A stretch of 64,000 nucleotides of DNA, taken from NCBI GenBank assembly GCA_030848705.1, contig CM061243.1:124751659-124815658 (forward strand), read 5' to 3'. The notes below the pieces were generated by a model, which had not been told where the DNA came from, searched no databases, and worked only from the letters and a program-made list of their open reading frames with translations. Positions within the stretch are counted from its first letter, which is position 1; each line of letters starts with the position of its first letter. Of the stretch, positions 24,966 to 35,364 are shown in pieces. The position numbers and the translations under genes were made by a program. The DNA is from Heracleum sosnowskyi (lineage: Eukaryota; Streptophyta; Magnoliopsida; Apiales; Apiaceae).

Positions 24966-26626
24966 TTAATTCACAAACAAGATCTGGAGCATACCAAATG
25001 TTCCATCATATTGCAACACCACAATCGCGTCTCCCTGCTTGCAAAGGTTTCTAGACTTTGCATATTCGATGGAATACTTCAACACATTTTCTGTGGAACT
25101 TGTAGGAGGAGTTATTGTCCACCCTGGGGTCAATAGAGGCACAATCCCACTGTATATAAGACCATGTCTTGCTGGAGCCTGATGAGTGCTTGACCAATCC
25201 ATAGAATCACTTGTTGCATCCGGTAAAATTACGGACAATATTGGCATTTTTGGTCTGTATTTAGAGACCAGTTTAGCAGTAGTTCCACCTCTAGTTAAGA
25301 CCACAACTAGAACTGCCTGTGAGGAAGTAGCAGTGTGCACAGCAGAACTAGCCAAACTCTCTAATGGAGTCATGGGTTTTGGTGCAGTTTCCATTATCCT
25401 TTTAAAGATGTCACTGTAATCCAGAGAATTCTCAGCCTCTAAGCAGATATTAGCCATTGTTTGAACAGCAAGTTCTGGGTAATCCCCTGCAGCTGTTTCA
25501 CCGCTAAGCATCACACAATCAGTTCCATCGATAACTGCATTGGCAACATCGGTTGCTTCAGCTCGAGTTGGTCGAGGGGATTTGGTCATTGACTCCAGCA
25601 TCTGAGTTGCAGTCACCACTGGCTTTCCCGCAACATTGCACTTGAAAATCATCATCTTCTGTGCTAGAAATATCTTCTCAATTGGTATCTCCATGCCCAA
25701 ATCACCCCGAGCCACCATAAATGCATCCGTATTAGCAAGAATGTCATCAAAGTTGGCCACCCCTTCTTGATTCTCAACCTACAAAATTAGCCAAAACAAA
25801 TGCCAGTTAGTACTACTCTTTAAATTTAAACATAAAAGAAACGACAGAATCTTAGTCATAAACTTTTGATCATACCTTTGACATCAGAACTATATTCTTG
25901 GCATGTTCACCCAGCAGCTTCCTAACCTCTTTAAGGTCCGAACCTTTGCGTACAAATGACAAAGCAATAATGTCAATCTTGTTGGGAACTCCCCAGTTTA
26001 AGATATCGTCCTTGTCCTTCTCGGTCAATGTTGGGAGATCAACAATAACTCCAGGTAGATTAACATTCTTCTTTTCACCCAAAGCTGCAGAATTTTCACA
26101 TCGACATTTAACCATGCCTCTTTCCTTGTCGCAAGATAAAACTCTGAGTGATATACTTCCATCTGCACACAAAATAACACTGTCTGGCTTTACGTCCTCA
26201 GCAAGCTTCTTGTAGCTCATCGAGATCATATCCTCATCACCTTGTATTGTGTAATCAGTTGAGATGGTGATCTCTTGACCCTGTTTGAGATTAATTTTTT
26301 TACCATCCTTCAAGAGCCCTGTTCGAATTTCTGGACCCTGCAAAGGTAACCTTCAGCATTCAGACACTCCTCAAACTAAAACTGCGCCATGGTCAGAACT
26401 TCAACAAATCTTTTTCATATTCAACGAGCAAACATTCTGTATCCACTTTTACAACCTATTTATTCTTATCATCAACTTCAACTAGATAGAGATGTTCAGT
26501 TTCTAATTTACCAAAACATATATTGGATTGTAGATGAAATATAATTAATTCCGCAACTTTATAAATACAAATTACGACTGATAGTAGTGCTCCACCTGTA
26601 ATCAAATCTACCAATTTATACACGGG

Positions 26627-26657
<31 letters not shown>

Positions 26658-27170
26658 ACGGGGGGAGAGAGAGAGATGGAGAGAGGGCGGGGGAGTGAGA
26701 GAGAGGGAGGGAGGGAGAGAGAGAGAGAGATGGAGAGAGGGGGGGAGAGAGAAATGGAGAGAGAGAGATGGAGAGAGAGGGAGAGAGAGAGAGTGAGAGA
26801 GAGAGAGAGAGAGAGTGAGAGTGAGAGAGAGAGAGAGAGAGAGAGTGAGAGAGAGAGAGAGAACACCAACCTTAGTATCCAACATGACAGCACAAGGAAT
26901 AGAGGTATTGACAACAGCAGTTCTCAGATTATCAAGAGTCTCCTTGTGATACTCATGGCTTCCATGTGAAAAGTTGAAACGAGCGACATTCATACCAGCA
27001 ACAAGCAACTTCTCAATCATCTCAACCGATCTAGAAGACGGTCCTAATGTACACACAATCTTCGTTTTGGGCCTCTTCTCCATCCTCTTAAGCTTCTCTT
27101 GAACACAAACATTATCATCGTTGACGTTGTTTGGTTTCGAAGAAAAACTGGAAAAATCAAGAACGGCCAT
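24966..27170 (-). CDS. Pyruvate kinase, cytosolic isozyme (3 exons)
   Basis: Converts phosphoenolpyruvate and ADP to pyruvate and ATP in the last step of glycolysis. Exon 1 is 26871-27170, exon 2 25876-26337 and exon 3 24966-25778, all with GT-AG borders, in frame, giving about 524 residues, normal for plant cytosolic pyruvate kinase. Exon 1 carries KTKIVCTLGPSSR and NFSHGSHEYH. Exon 1/2 joins at MLDTK|GPEIRTG. Exon 2 contains IIALSFVRKGSDL and ends LMSK. Exon 3 begins VENQEG and carries the substrate-binding MVARGDLGMEIP and the signature TRAEATDVANAVIDGTD. There is no N-terminal transit peptide, so a cytosolic location is inferred. The start ATG at 27170 is the first in frame and lies 87 bp below a TATA box. 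Intron 1 holds a long CT/GA tract. This is the only intact ordinary host gene in the window; its flanks are full of MITEs and a LINE. Confidence 0.95.
26624..26862. repeat. Long (GA)n/(CT)n purine tract in pyruvate kinase intron 1
   Basis: About 240 bp of almost pure purine on the plus strand (pyrimidine in the transcript) built from GAGA, GAGAGG, GGGG and GATGGAGA units. It begins about 8 bp inside the 5' splice site at 26870. Because it stays open in several frames, it yields spurious long low-complexity reading frames on both strands. Confidence 0.95.
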
Positions 27171-27256
27171 TGTTAAGAATCAAGGGTTTTGTTTGTTCGC
27201 AAGGGTTTTAGGTTGTTTTGGGTTTTGTTGTAGACCAAGGGTTTAACATGCCTCCG

Positions 27257-27264
27257 TTTATATA
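27257..27264 (-). promoter_or_regulatory. TATA box of pyruvate kinase
   Basis: Minus strand reads TATATAAA, 87 bp upstream of the start codon at 27170. Position and sequence suit a plant core promoter. A CT-rich stretch (about 27330-27362 on plus) lies further upstream. Confidence 0.6.
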
Positions 27265-27372
27265 GGTGTAGATTTTGTGTTTATTTATTCAATTGCGAAT
27301 AGCAAAAGAATTTTCTGTTTTCTGTTTTTACTTTTTCCTCTTTCCTCTTTCCTTTCCTTTTATTTTAGATTT

Positions 27373-27885
27373 CGTTTTAATAAGGGAAATTTAAAATTAT
27401 TTAAAGTTATGGAATGTTAGACGTTTTGCTAAACATAGTTGAGTTTTAATATGTTGTTGTTTAAAAAGAATACGTTTTTATATTTGAGTTAGAATATAAA
27501 ATTATTTTCAATACATAAAATTTAATAAAATTTAGAATTGTGACCTTTTTTTAATTGTAAAGCCTTTGGCTATATGTAATGTATTTCTAGATCTATATTA
27601 AAGTAATTTATTTATTTTAGGCACAAGGAATTTGTTACTATAATTTTAAGCGTAACTAGTTAATTCTTTTGTCGGTATTTGTAATTTTATATGACCATGA
27701 ATTTATATACACAACTTTCATTAATATACTGATATCTACATTATTTTCTTTTGTATTTTATGAGTTTTATAAAAAAGCGAAACAATTACGATTTTTTTAT
27801 CAAGATGGACAAAATAATAATAAATCTACAAATAAATTTTGACAGTGGAATATGTTATATTCAATTGGATATTCCATATCTTTTA
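27373..27885. repeat. Duplicated pyruvate kinase upstream segment, copy 1
   Basis: Matches 30411-30907 in the same orientation with roughly 90 percent identity by eye, from GGAAATTTAAAATT to CCATATCTTTTAA. Homology resumes after the LINE and MITE (near 30095 versus 31055, TATTTTCAAGATAC). The unit was therefore duplicated first and copy 1 then received the LINE and MITE. Confidence 0.8.
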
Positions 27886-29735
27886 AACGAGTCTTTGGCT
27901 TCATTAAGGAAAGAATGTGGAAACGACTGCAAGGGTGGAAGGCGAAACAAATCTCTCGTGCAGGAAAGACAGTTCTAATCAAGAATGTAGCCACATCGAT
28001 TCCCTCTTACTGTATGTCGTCTTTTCTTCTCCCAAAATCTATGTGTAATGAGATGGAAGTAATGATGAATAAATACTGGTGGCAATCAGGATCTTCAGAC
28101 AGGAAAGGTATCAATTGGGTGGGTTGGAATGGCTTGAGGTATGTCAAAGTGTCATGGGGGACTTGCTTTTCGCAGTCTGTATGGCTATAACATTGCTCTT
28201 ATGGCCAAACATGTTTGGAAGTTTGTGCACAAGTCTCAATCTTTGGTGTCCAGATTCTTTAAAGCTAAATATTTTCCAACCTCTCATGTTTTACAAGCAA
28301 AAGCTCTCCCAGGTTCGAGTTTTATTTGGCAAGGAATTGTCACGGCAAAAAATGAAATGATGCAAGGCTATAGGTGGGGTGTTGGGTGGTGGCGAGTCGA
28401 TAAAATGTACCCAAGATCCTTGGCTTCAAGGAAAGAGCGACTTTAAAGTTGATCAGTCTAGAATGTACGTTGATAACTCCAATATGGTTGTGTCTCAACT
28501 ATTTTTACAGAATGAAAGAGGATGGGATGCTGCGAAGGTAATGTATTTGTTCTCCAGGGAAGATGCTAATATTATTTTGGCAACTCGCATTCCTGAATAT
28601 CCGAGTCAGGATCATCTGGATTGGACTAAAACTACAAATGGAAAATATTCGGTTAAAACGGGTTATCAAATGTGGCATGATCGTAATATGGGCATTGGAT
28701 CTGTTTTGCAGTCGAAAGGGTGGAGCGGATTGTGGAAACTGGATTTGCCGCATAAGATTAAGATATTTTTTTGGCATTTCTGCAGGAACAACATCCCTGT
28801 AAAGAGTAGACTGAATTTAAAGGGAGTCCAACTTCCTCTTAACTGCCCTATGTGCAATTCAGATATTGAGGATTTTCTTCATGTCTTTTTCGAGTGTCCT
28901 TTTGCATCAGCTTGCTGGACTTTTTCTGGCAAATGTTATGATTTGTCGAATTCAGAGAATGCAATTTCCTGGTTGCTAGCCAATCTGGACACAGGTTCTA
29001 CGGATGAAATTATGCTAATTGTTAAAGTTTTATGGGGTGTCTGGTGGTTTTTCAGGAATCAAAAGGAATCAAAAGGCCTGGGAGAGTAAAGTGGTGAATG
29101 TAGCCGTGGCAATGGGTTAGAGCGCAAAGACTATTTCAGAGTGGATAGAAGCAAGAGATAAGTGTCCCTCCCCATCAATGAATATTTCGACCGCCAAAAC
29201 CCCTGCTATTATCAAATGGCAGAAGCCAGAAGTAGGTATATTTAAGCTCAATGTTGATGCTGCAGTGAAATTGGGAGATACAACGTTTACGATGGGCTTG
29301 GTTTTAAGAGATCATGCTGGTGCTCTCGTGCTTGGTAAAACAGTGTGTAAATCCATGGTATCATCTGTCTTCGAAGCTGAAGCTCTAGCCGTCCTTGAAG
29401 GGCTTCAATGGCTCCTTACATTGACGTATGACACAGTAGTTTTTGAGTCCAATTCCTTCCTCACCGTCCGAGCTTTACATTGCCCCGATGATAATATATT
29501 GGAAGTTGATAATATTTTGAATGCCTGCCGTACTATATTGGATTCTAAACCGGGCTTCTCAGTTTCTTTTGTTAAAAGATAAGCGAATGGGGTTGCTCAC
29601 TTGGTAGCTAAATTCCCTTGTTCTCTAAATTGTCAAAATGTGTTTACGTCTCCTTCAAACTTATTGTTGGAGTCTCTCTTGTACGACATTTCTTAGTAAT
29701 GATATTTGTCTTTTATTCAAAAAAAAAATATGCAT
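27880..29735 (+). mobile_element. 5'-truncated L1-type LINE
   Basis: Only the end of ORF2 remains. The insertion joins at about 27886 and ends in an A-rich tail near 29710-29720. The string CATATCTT occurs just before the 5' junction (about 27871) and after the tail (about 29732), a likely target-site duplication. Confidence 0.75.
27886..29640 (+). pseudogene. LINE ORF2 remnant: RT end, zinc-binding region and RNase H
   Basis: Encoded pieces, in shifting frames: RERMWKRLQGWKAKQISRAG-type sequence following the reverse transcriptase palm (27886-28190); the zf-RVT region with LPHKIKIFFWHFCRNNIPVK and a C..C..H..C set (about 28620-28930); and an RNase H domain of the plant LINE type starting FKLNVDAAVKLGD (about 29240-29582). 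The RNase H end motif FVKR-stop-ANGVAHLVAK is split by TAA at 29580-29582. The N-terminal endonuclease and most of the reverse transcriptase are missing, and frameshifts near 28150 and 28380 break the rest. It is dead. Confidence 0.85.
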
Positions 29736-29803
29736 ATCTTAAAAAAATAGAAAAAGTATTTGTGTCATATTCAATGAATATATTAAAAAGGAATAATTTA
29801 TTA

Positions 29804-30061
29804 CTCCCCCTGTCTCTAAATACATGTCCATTTTGATTTTTGACTGGTCAAATTGACCAAACATTGACTGAATTTTACATATATTAGATAATTGAAAAAT
29901 AATTAAAAAATTATATCTTTGAAAAGTACATTTAGTCTATTTTTAAATGTAATTTTTAGGTTTTAAAAATAATAAATGAATTATTTATAATATTTGATCA
30001 AAAATTAATCAATTTGACTCCAAGAAAATCGAAATAGACATGTAATTAGGGACAGAGGGAG
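29804..30061. mobile_element. Stowaway-type MITE
   Basis: A 258-bp element starting CTCCCCCTGTCTCTAAATAC and ending GTAATTAGGGACAGAGGGAG, flanked by TA on both sides (29802-29803 and 30062-30063). The inverted ends extend well over 30 bp (ACATGTCCATTTTGAT against ATCGAAATAGACATGT). Confidence 0.85.
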
Positions 30062-30410
30062 TATAACATGATAGTCTGAGCACACATATATTTTCAAGAT
30101 ACCTTCCCCCCTTTTTGCGAAAACATAAATTTTACCTTTACTTATTTATAACAAAAAAATACTATTAATAGTAAGATATATTTATAACGAGTTACCTTTT
30201 TCGGCTAAAATACATTAGCTTTTCTATTTTTCTAACAAAATCTACTCCCATTCCAAAAATATCACGCGCAATCACCTTTTTAAAATAAGAAATGTTATCT
30301 TTTATATTTTTACTTACTAAAACTCATCCTTTTCCAAAAATATCACGGGTAAATCCTTAATTATTTATTTTAAAACCCAATTTAATACTTTTAATTTTTT
30401 TAAAAGTATC

Positions 30411-30907
30411 ACGGGAAATTTAAAATTGTTTAAAGTTATGGAATTTTAGACGTTTTGCGAAACATAGTTGAGTTTGAATATGTTGTTGTTTAAAAAGAAT
30501 AAGTTTTTATAATTGAGTTAGAATATAAAATTATTTTTCAATACATATAATTTAATAAACATGTAATTTTTTAGAATTGTAACCTTTTTTTAATTGTAAA
30601 ACCTTTGGCTATATGTAGTGTATTTCTAGATCTATATTAAATAGTAATATATTTACTTTAGGCACAAGGAATTTGTTACAATAATTTTAAGCGTAACTAG
30701 TTAATTCTTCTGTCGGTATTTATAATTTTATATGACCATGAATTTATACTGATATACACATTTTCTTTTGTATTTTATGAGTTTTATAAAAAAGTGATAC
30801 GATTACGATTTTTTATCAAGATCGACAAAATAATAATAAATCTACAAATTATAAATTTCGATATTGGAATATGTTATATTCAATTAGATATTTCCATATC
30901 TTTTAAG
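30411..30907. repeat. Duplicated pyruvate kinase upstream segment, copy 2
   Basis: Direct repeat of 27373-27885. It lacks the LINE but carries a different insertion of about 145 bp right after CATATCTTTTAA. Confidence 0.8.
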
Positions 30908-31053
30908 GGTCCTGGTCCCTGACAATCAATTGTCAGGAATCGGTTATATAACAATCAGTTCCTACACCATTGGATCGAACATTGAACGGCTAGGATTAAA
31001 AAAAAAATTACACGCTCCTCTATAATTTTTCGCGGAGCTAGGGAGGCTCCTTG
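30908..31053. other. ~145-bp insertion between duplicated flanks
   Basis: Present in copy 2 of the duplication and absent from copy 1. It begins GGGTCCTGGTCCCTGACAAT and ends near GGAGCTAGGGAGGCTCC. The inner CTGACAATCAATTGTCAG is a near-perfect 18-bp palindrome. It is possibly a small MITE, but no clean inverted ends or target duplication were identified. Confidence 0.4.
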
Positions 31054-31179
31054 ATTATTTTCAAGATACATTCCTCCCTATTTTGCGAAAACATAATTTT
31101 TTCGTGAAATCTTTTAATGACTAGTAGTTCTTGTTTGTATTATGTTCAAATGTATTTATACTATGTACACTATATTATA

Positions 31180-31720
31180 CTAGTTTATAGTCCGTGCGAT
31201 GCACGGTTTCTTAAATTTTACTTATAAATTTTTTTGTTAATAATTATTTTTTAATTACCCATGTAACACACGACTCTTTTTTTAATATCTATAATTATGT
31301 TTATTTATAAATATTTAAATATTTAAAAGTTATTAGTTTACCTAATCAAATTATTGTTAAAAAAGATTTAGCCATAAAAAAATTATAGTTAAATTTTTTA
31401 TATTTATTAGATTTTACACGCTCAATTTAATATTTGTTTATATTGAGTTATAAAAGTTAAATTTAGACAATTTTACAGCCCACATGAAACTCACAAAATA
31501 ATATTTAATTTAGTAATGATTTAACAGTACTTTTTCAGTTAAAAACTACTCTGAAACTATAAAGAGAAGAAAGTGACAAAATTTAATGTTGAGAATTCTA
31601 TTCGATTTAAGAAATCTACTTATATCTAGTTTAACCAAATACACTTTTTAATTTAAAATGCAACAGTTTTCATCTATCTATTTAAGATCAAACGATCTTT
31701 ATTATTTTGGTATTTAATGG
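31180..31720 (-). mobile_element. Family-A Helitron 3' end, with captured DNA beyond
   Basis: Minus-strand 3' terminus with hairpin CCGTGCATCGCACGG and CTAG before T (plus A|CTAG at 31179|31180). The next 500 bp match the Helitron at 13578-14100, with one extra block near 31430-31510 that instead matches the internal repeat at 16790. Similarity stops near 31720, and proteasome beta-5 sequence follows. A family-specific 5' end was not found, so the element is incomplete, or its 5' end is the one at 34921. Confidence 0.6.
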
Positions 31721-31757
31721 GTTTCCTTATTTAATTATTTTTGGTGCTCTTTATCAG

Positions 31758-31839
31758 TTTATTATGTTGGTCCTGATGGATGCAAGAAGTTGTCCTGCGA
31801 TGATGTTGGAATTTTGAGCTATAAGTACTATCCATAGCT
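31758..31839 (+). pseudogene. Proteasome beta-5 last exon remnant
   Basis: Encodes YYVGPDGCKKLSCDDVGILS followed by YKYYP and a stop, matching the C-terminus of the 20S proteasome beta-5 subunit. It starts just where the fragment at 21615-22231 runs out, so the two are complementary rather than overlapping. No other beta-5 exon lies next to it. It sits immediately inside Helitron family-A sequence, which suggests capture. Confidence 0.75.
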
Positions 31840-31899
31840 AACTGTTCTTTTTTGAGATTCTTTTTATACTACGGATTCTAACATGTTTTACGCTTCTAT

Positions 31900-32453
31900 T
31901 TGTGCACAAGAATAAATAAATCATCTAGAAACGTGGTTGCTAAAGACATGAGTAAGAGGTTTGGATCTCCAAAAGTGCATAGTGTCGGATTCAACATACC
32001 AGGTTTATATAATGAGGTGAATTATGCTCCAGCTCTTACTCCGGATCTGATTGAGAAGCAGGTATATCAGGCTCCCAACCTTGTAGAATTGTGTTTCAGA
32101 ATTTTAGTATATTAGGGCATGCAGTTGAATGATTGTTTTAGTGTTTTTTAGTTTAATTATGAACTACAGATGTTGTATGGAATTAAAGAATTTAGGATAG
32201 AGGCATTGCAATCTGAACCTGAAGAAAATATGTTCGTCCTCCTATAAAGAATGAAATGGCTTTCAGCAGGACAGACATAAGGGATCTACCGTGGAAAGCG
32301 GGGCACGTGGCTCCCGCCATAAAACAAGTAATGGAAAAAGTGGAGAAACGGATGTCAGCTTTGGAAGAAGAGATTTGGATTGATTACTCTATGAGAGTAT
32401 ATTTTCTATTTGACTCAGCTTGCATCATTTTACATAATTTTAGTGTTATGTGA
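31900..32453 (+). pseudogene. Fragment of an unrecognised gene, copy 2
   Basis: Exon-like reading frame SRNVVAKDMSKRFGSPKVHS...TPDLIEKQVYQAPNLVELCF, ending at TAG near 32113. About 32045-32140 matches 22400-22500 closely. A further open stretch (32256-32453, LPWKAGHVAPAIKQVMEK) may be another exon. The family is not recognised. It lies just downstream of the proteasome beta-5 exon, as in copy 1. Confidence 0.5.
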
Positions 32454-32579
32454 TCATGCAGTCCGTAATTTCCAAAAGTGGCCTAGGATCACAAATATCT
32501 AAACCTTGGTCCCGAGGCTGTAAGAGTTTTCCAAACACTCTTTAGCAAGTATTTAGACGATTACACTTATTAATAGTAA

Positions 32580-34921
32580 CTAGCATAATAGCCCGTGCGA
32601 GGCACGGACCATATTCTAGCATTGTACAGAAATACAGCGTATTTAGTATTAAAAATTTCTGATTACACATGTGTTGTTACCAAATGAAGTGTATGGGCCG
32701 TAGAAGTTTTCTTAAAATGTATGAAAATGTAATTGGAAGCACTCATTCCTCAGTGATTGTTTAGGTTGTTGGGTGGTGACATATTGTGCCATGACCTTTA
32801 TCAAGAAGTGTGCAAACAACAGATGTAGTAGGTATTTGAAAGTGTCAATCGCGAATCAATATTCGATAATACGCTCGCCAACCTGAAAAACAAAATGTTA
32901 GTTTTCGTATCGTGAAGCAAAATATATAGATTCGTTTTAAAAAAATTTAGCCACAAAATAAATCTGAGTATTTTTCTTGTAATGGATTGTAACTGGTAAA
33001 ATTTTGAAAGATAGACTGCTTTTCACTTGTATATAATCTGTTATTACACCAAAAAATAAAATATACGCGCAACATCTGTTTATGAAGCAATGTTACCCAT
33101 GAAAATGGTTTCTAACCTTCGAAAACTACATATGAAATGTATAGTTTTGTCATCTAAAATATAATGCATATCATTTTCACCTGATTTTGCACCTTGCGAT
33201 TAGAAACTAAGATATACACAGAACTGAAAAGATACTACTGTAATAAATGCATAGATAAACACTTAGTGTGTGGAATGGGGAAGAGGCTGTCATATCAAAT
33301 CAATATTAATTCTTTAATATTTTTGATTTGTTTAAATCAACTCAGTATTAATTTATTAATATTACTGGTTTGTTTTGAACAACCATGAGCGGTCTAAAGT
33401 TTTGATAGATATGGAATTATGATTATATGTATAACCCCCTGGATCGTACAAGAATTTCTATTGGCAGTAAAGCGATCAGAAGACTACGTGCATAATTACC
33501 ATCCGTTTCAGAAACCTAGAAAAGAGTGTGCCGTTATAAAATTCATGAAAAGCCACATGGTTTTACAATATGTGTATTTTCAGCCATATAAGACACTAAA
33601 TTAACATATTAGCCTTTTAAACAAATAGAAACCATGACTGAGTTTACATGATTTCCTCGTAGAGGCCTACGAGGACACGTGTCCCCGAGAAAAGTTTACA
33701 AATAAATTTTATTAGTAATTTATCGTATAAATGTGAACATTTAATCAAGTGCCTTCACTAAAAAAATTTGAGTGACCCTAAACTAATTGTAGAACAAAAT
33801 ATTTAGTTATATATTAAAAATGTAAAAAAGATATTATAAAAGACAAAGAATATTTAATATTATGAACAATCGATCTTATAGATTGTGACAAAAGTATTTT
33901 GTATATACTATGCCCCCATCTGAATTTTTATCTACATCCACCACTCACCATGAAATATATAGTATTCTTAGGCGTAAGCTAATGTGGTATTACATCAGTG
34001 CGAGGTTAAACATTATAGTTTGCTTATTTCTAAATCAGAAGTTAACTTGGGTATGTGTATAAGGTGTTAAAATATGTAGTGATTTGTGCGCATAACTGAA
34101 ACTAACAAAAGTATAATTATGTAACATTTGGCATGATATTTGATTCTTGAATATTTTAAGTGTAGCAAACACATATGCAAGACCAAGTAAAAATTGCGGG
34201 GCATCACATTATTCCCGTAATGATCTCATGATACACATGTGCAAGATCAAGTAAAAATTGTGGATTTATGCTATTAATCTTTGTGTCGCATTATTATTGT
34301 CTCGTGTAATTTGTTAACTTCCAGTTAAATGATAACGGGACTACAATCCAGACCATTCAGACTTTGGACTGGTGAAGGATACGCCAACAGGTGATAAATG
34401 CCATGTGTCTACCTGGGTTGTGTAGTACAATGGTTGGAAGTATAAATTGTTTAGATGAGATTAGTTGTTTAATTCACCATAAAAATAAAATTAACTCATG
34501 TTTCAATTGAATAAGAGAGTGATAATTTTTTTTGAATTGATTGTGTATATAATCATGTACCATATTTTGAAAACTAAAATAGAAAAAGTTCAAAAATAGT
34601 GTGAATCACCATTTTTTTACTCAAAGTTTAAAGTAATAGTAAAAATAAGACAAATGAGATATCGAGTTTATGTAAAATGATTTTTAAACAAAACAAAAAA
34701 AAACTATGTAGCACAAATGGTTAGAAGGATGGATTGTATAGAGGAGGTTAGTAGTTCAATTAACCACTAGGACAAAATTAGCTCTATTTTTTTCTCATTA
34801 AATAAGAGAGGGGCATATTCATGTCATTTTATAATATGTAAGGGCATAGTTGTAATTTCACGGGGGTTTATTGGCTCAAAATACCCCTAAAATATCCCCT
34901 TGTTCTGCTATTATATATAGA
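32580..34921 (-). mobile_element. Non-autonomous Helitron, family B
   Basis: On the minus strand it starts TCTATATATAATAGCAGAAC (right end 34921). It ends with hairpin CCGTGCCTCGCACGG, a short spacer and CTAG before T (plus A|CTAG at 32579|32580). The left junction is correct. On the right the base after GA is A instead of T, so the 5' end carries a substitution or is shifted by a few bases. About 2.3 kb, AT-rich, no coding capacity seen. Confidence 0.6.
33655..33684. other. Hairpin fused to a G-box palindrome
   Basis: CCTCGTAG-AGGC-CTACGAGG is a perfect 8-bp stem with a 4-nt loop (33655-33674). It overlaps the perfect 12-bp palindrome GGACACGTGTCC (33673-33684), which contains CACGTG, the core of plant bZIP/bHLH binding sites. 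It lies inside Helitron family B. Function unknown. Confidence 0.6.
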
Positions 34922-34968
34922 ATGGATGGATGGATGGAAGGATGGATTGCACTTAAAAATGGTGGAGA
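34922..34968. repeat. (ATGG)n microsatellite
   Basis: A short run of ATGG/AAGG units next to the Helitron B 5' end and just before the Copia 1 target duplication. Confidence 0.7.
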
Positions 34969-34973
34969 AAACA

Positions 34974-35314
34974 TTGTTGGCTTTTAATCTGAAACTTGCA
35001 TTTTGTTTACGTTAACTGTTTTGATTTCTACAGCTGGGGACTTGGTCCAAAGTTAGTAGAGATTTTGTAGGGATAAAATAAAACGTAGAGCAGTTGTATG
35101 ACAGTAGTTAAGCCCATTAGCCCATGTTCCTTGTTTTTAGCATCCATTTTCTATCCCGTAGTTTCCTTATATTGTACTGCATTTCCATATATGAAAAGCA
35201 AGTCTTTGACGTGCAGGTTTATGTGTGTGTGTTTATTTACTTAGATTATCAAATCAAACAGTTTATAAATATATATATAGATACATAAGCAAGACGGTAT
35301 TGTTCTAATACAAG
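34974..35314 (+). repeat. Copia 1 5' LTR
   Basis: 341 bp, TGTTGGCTTTTAATCTG... to ...TCTAATACAAG. It carries a short (TA)n run near 35268. Confidence 0.85.
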
Positions 35315-35317
35315 AAT

Positions 35318-35329
35318 TGGTATCAGAGC
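35318..35329 (+). other. Copia 1 primer-binding site
   Basis: TGGTATCAGAGC, complementary to the 3' end of initiator methionine tRNA, three bases after the LTR. This is the usual primer for plant Ty1/copia elements. Confidence 0.85.
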
Positions 35330-35364
35330 TCTTAGAACACATCAAAGACGATGAGTATGGAAGC

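Noticed and set aside
26456..26969. Long open frames of Ser/Leu or Arg/Glu repeats on both strands
   Set aside because: They are translations of the CT/GA microsatellite in pyruvate kinase intron 1.
35318..35329. Possible tRNA-derived sequence
   Set aside because: Only the 3' terminal complement of initiator tRNA is present, as a primer-binding site; there is no tRNA gene.
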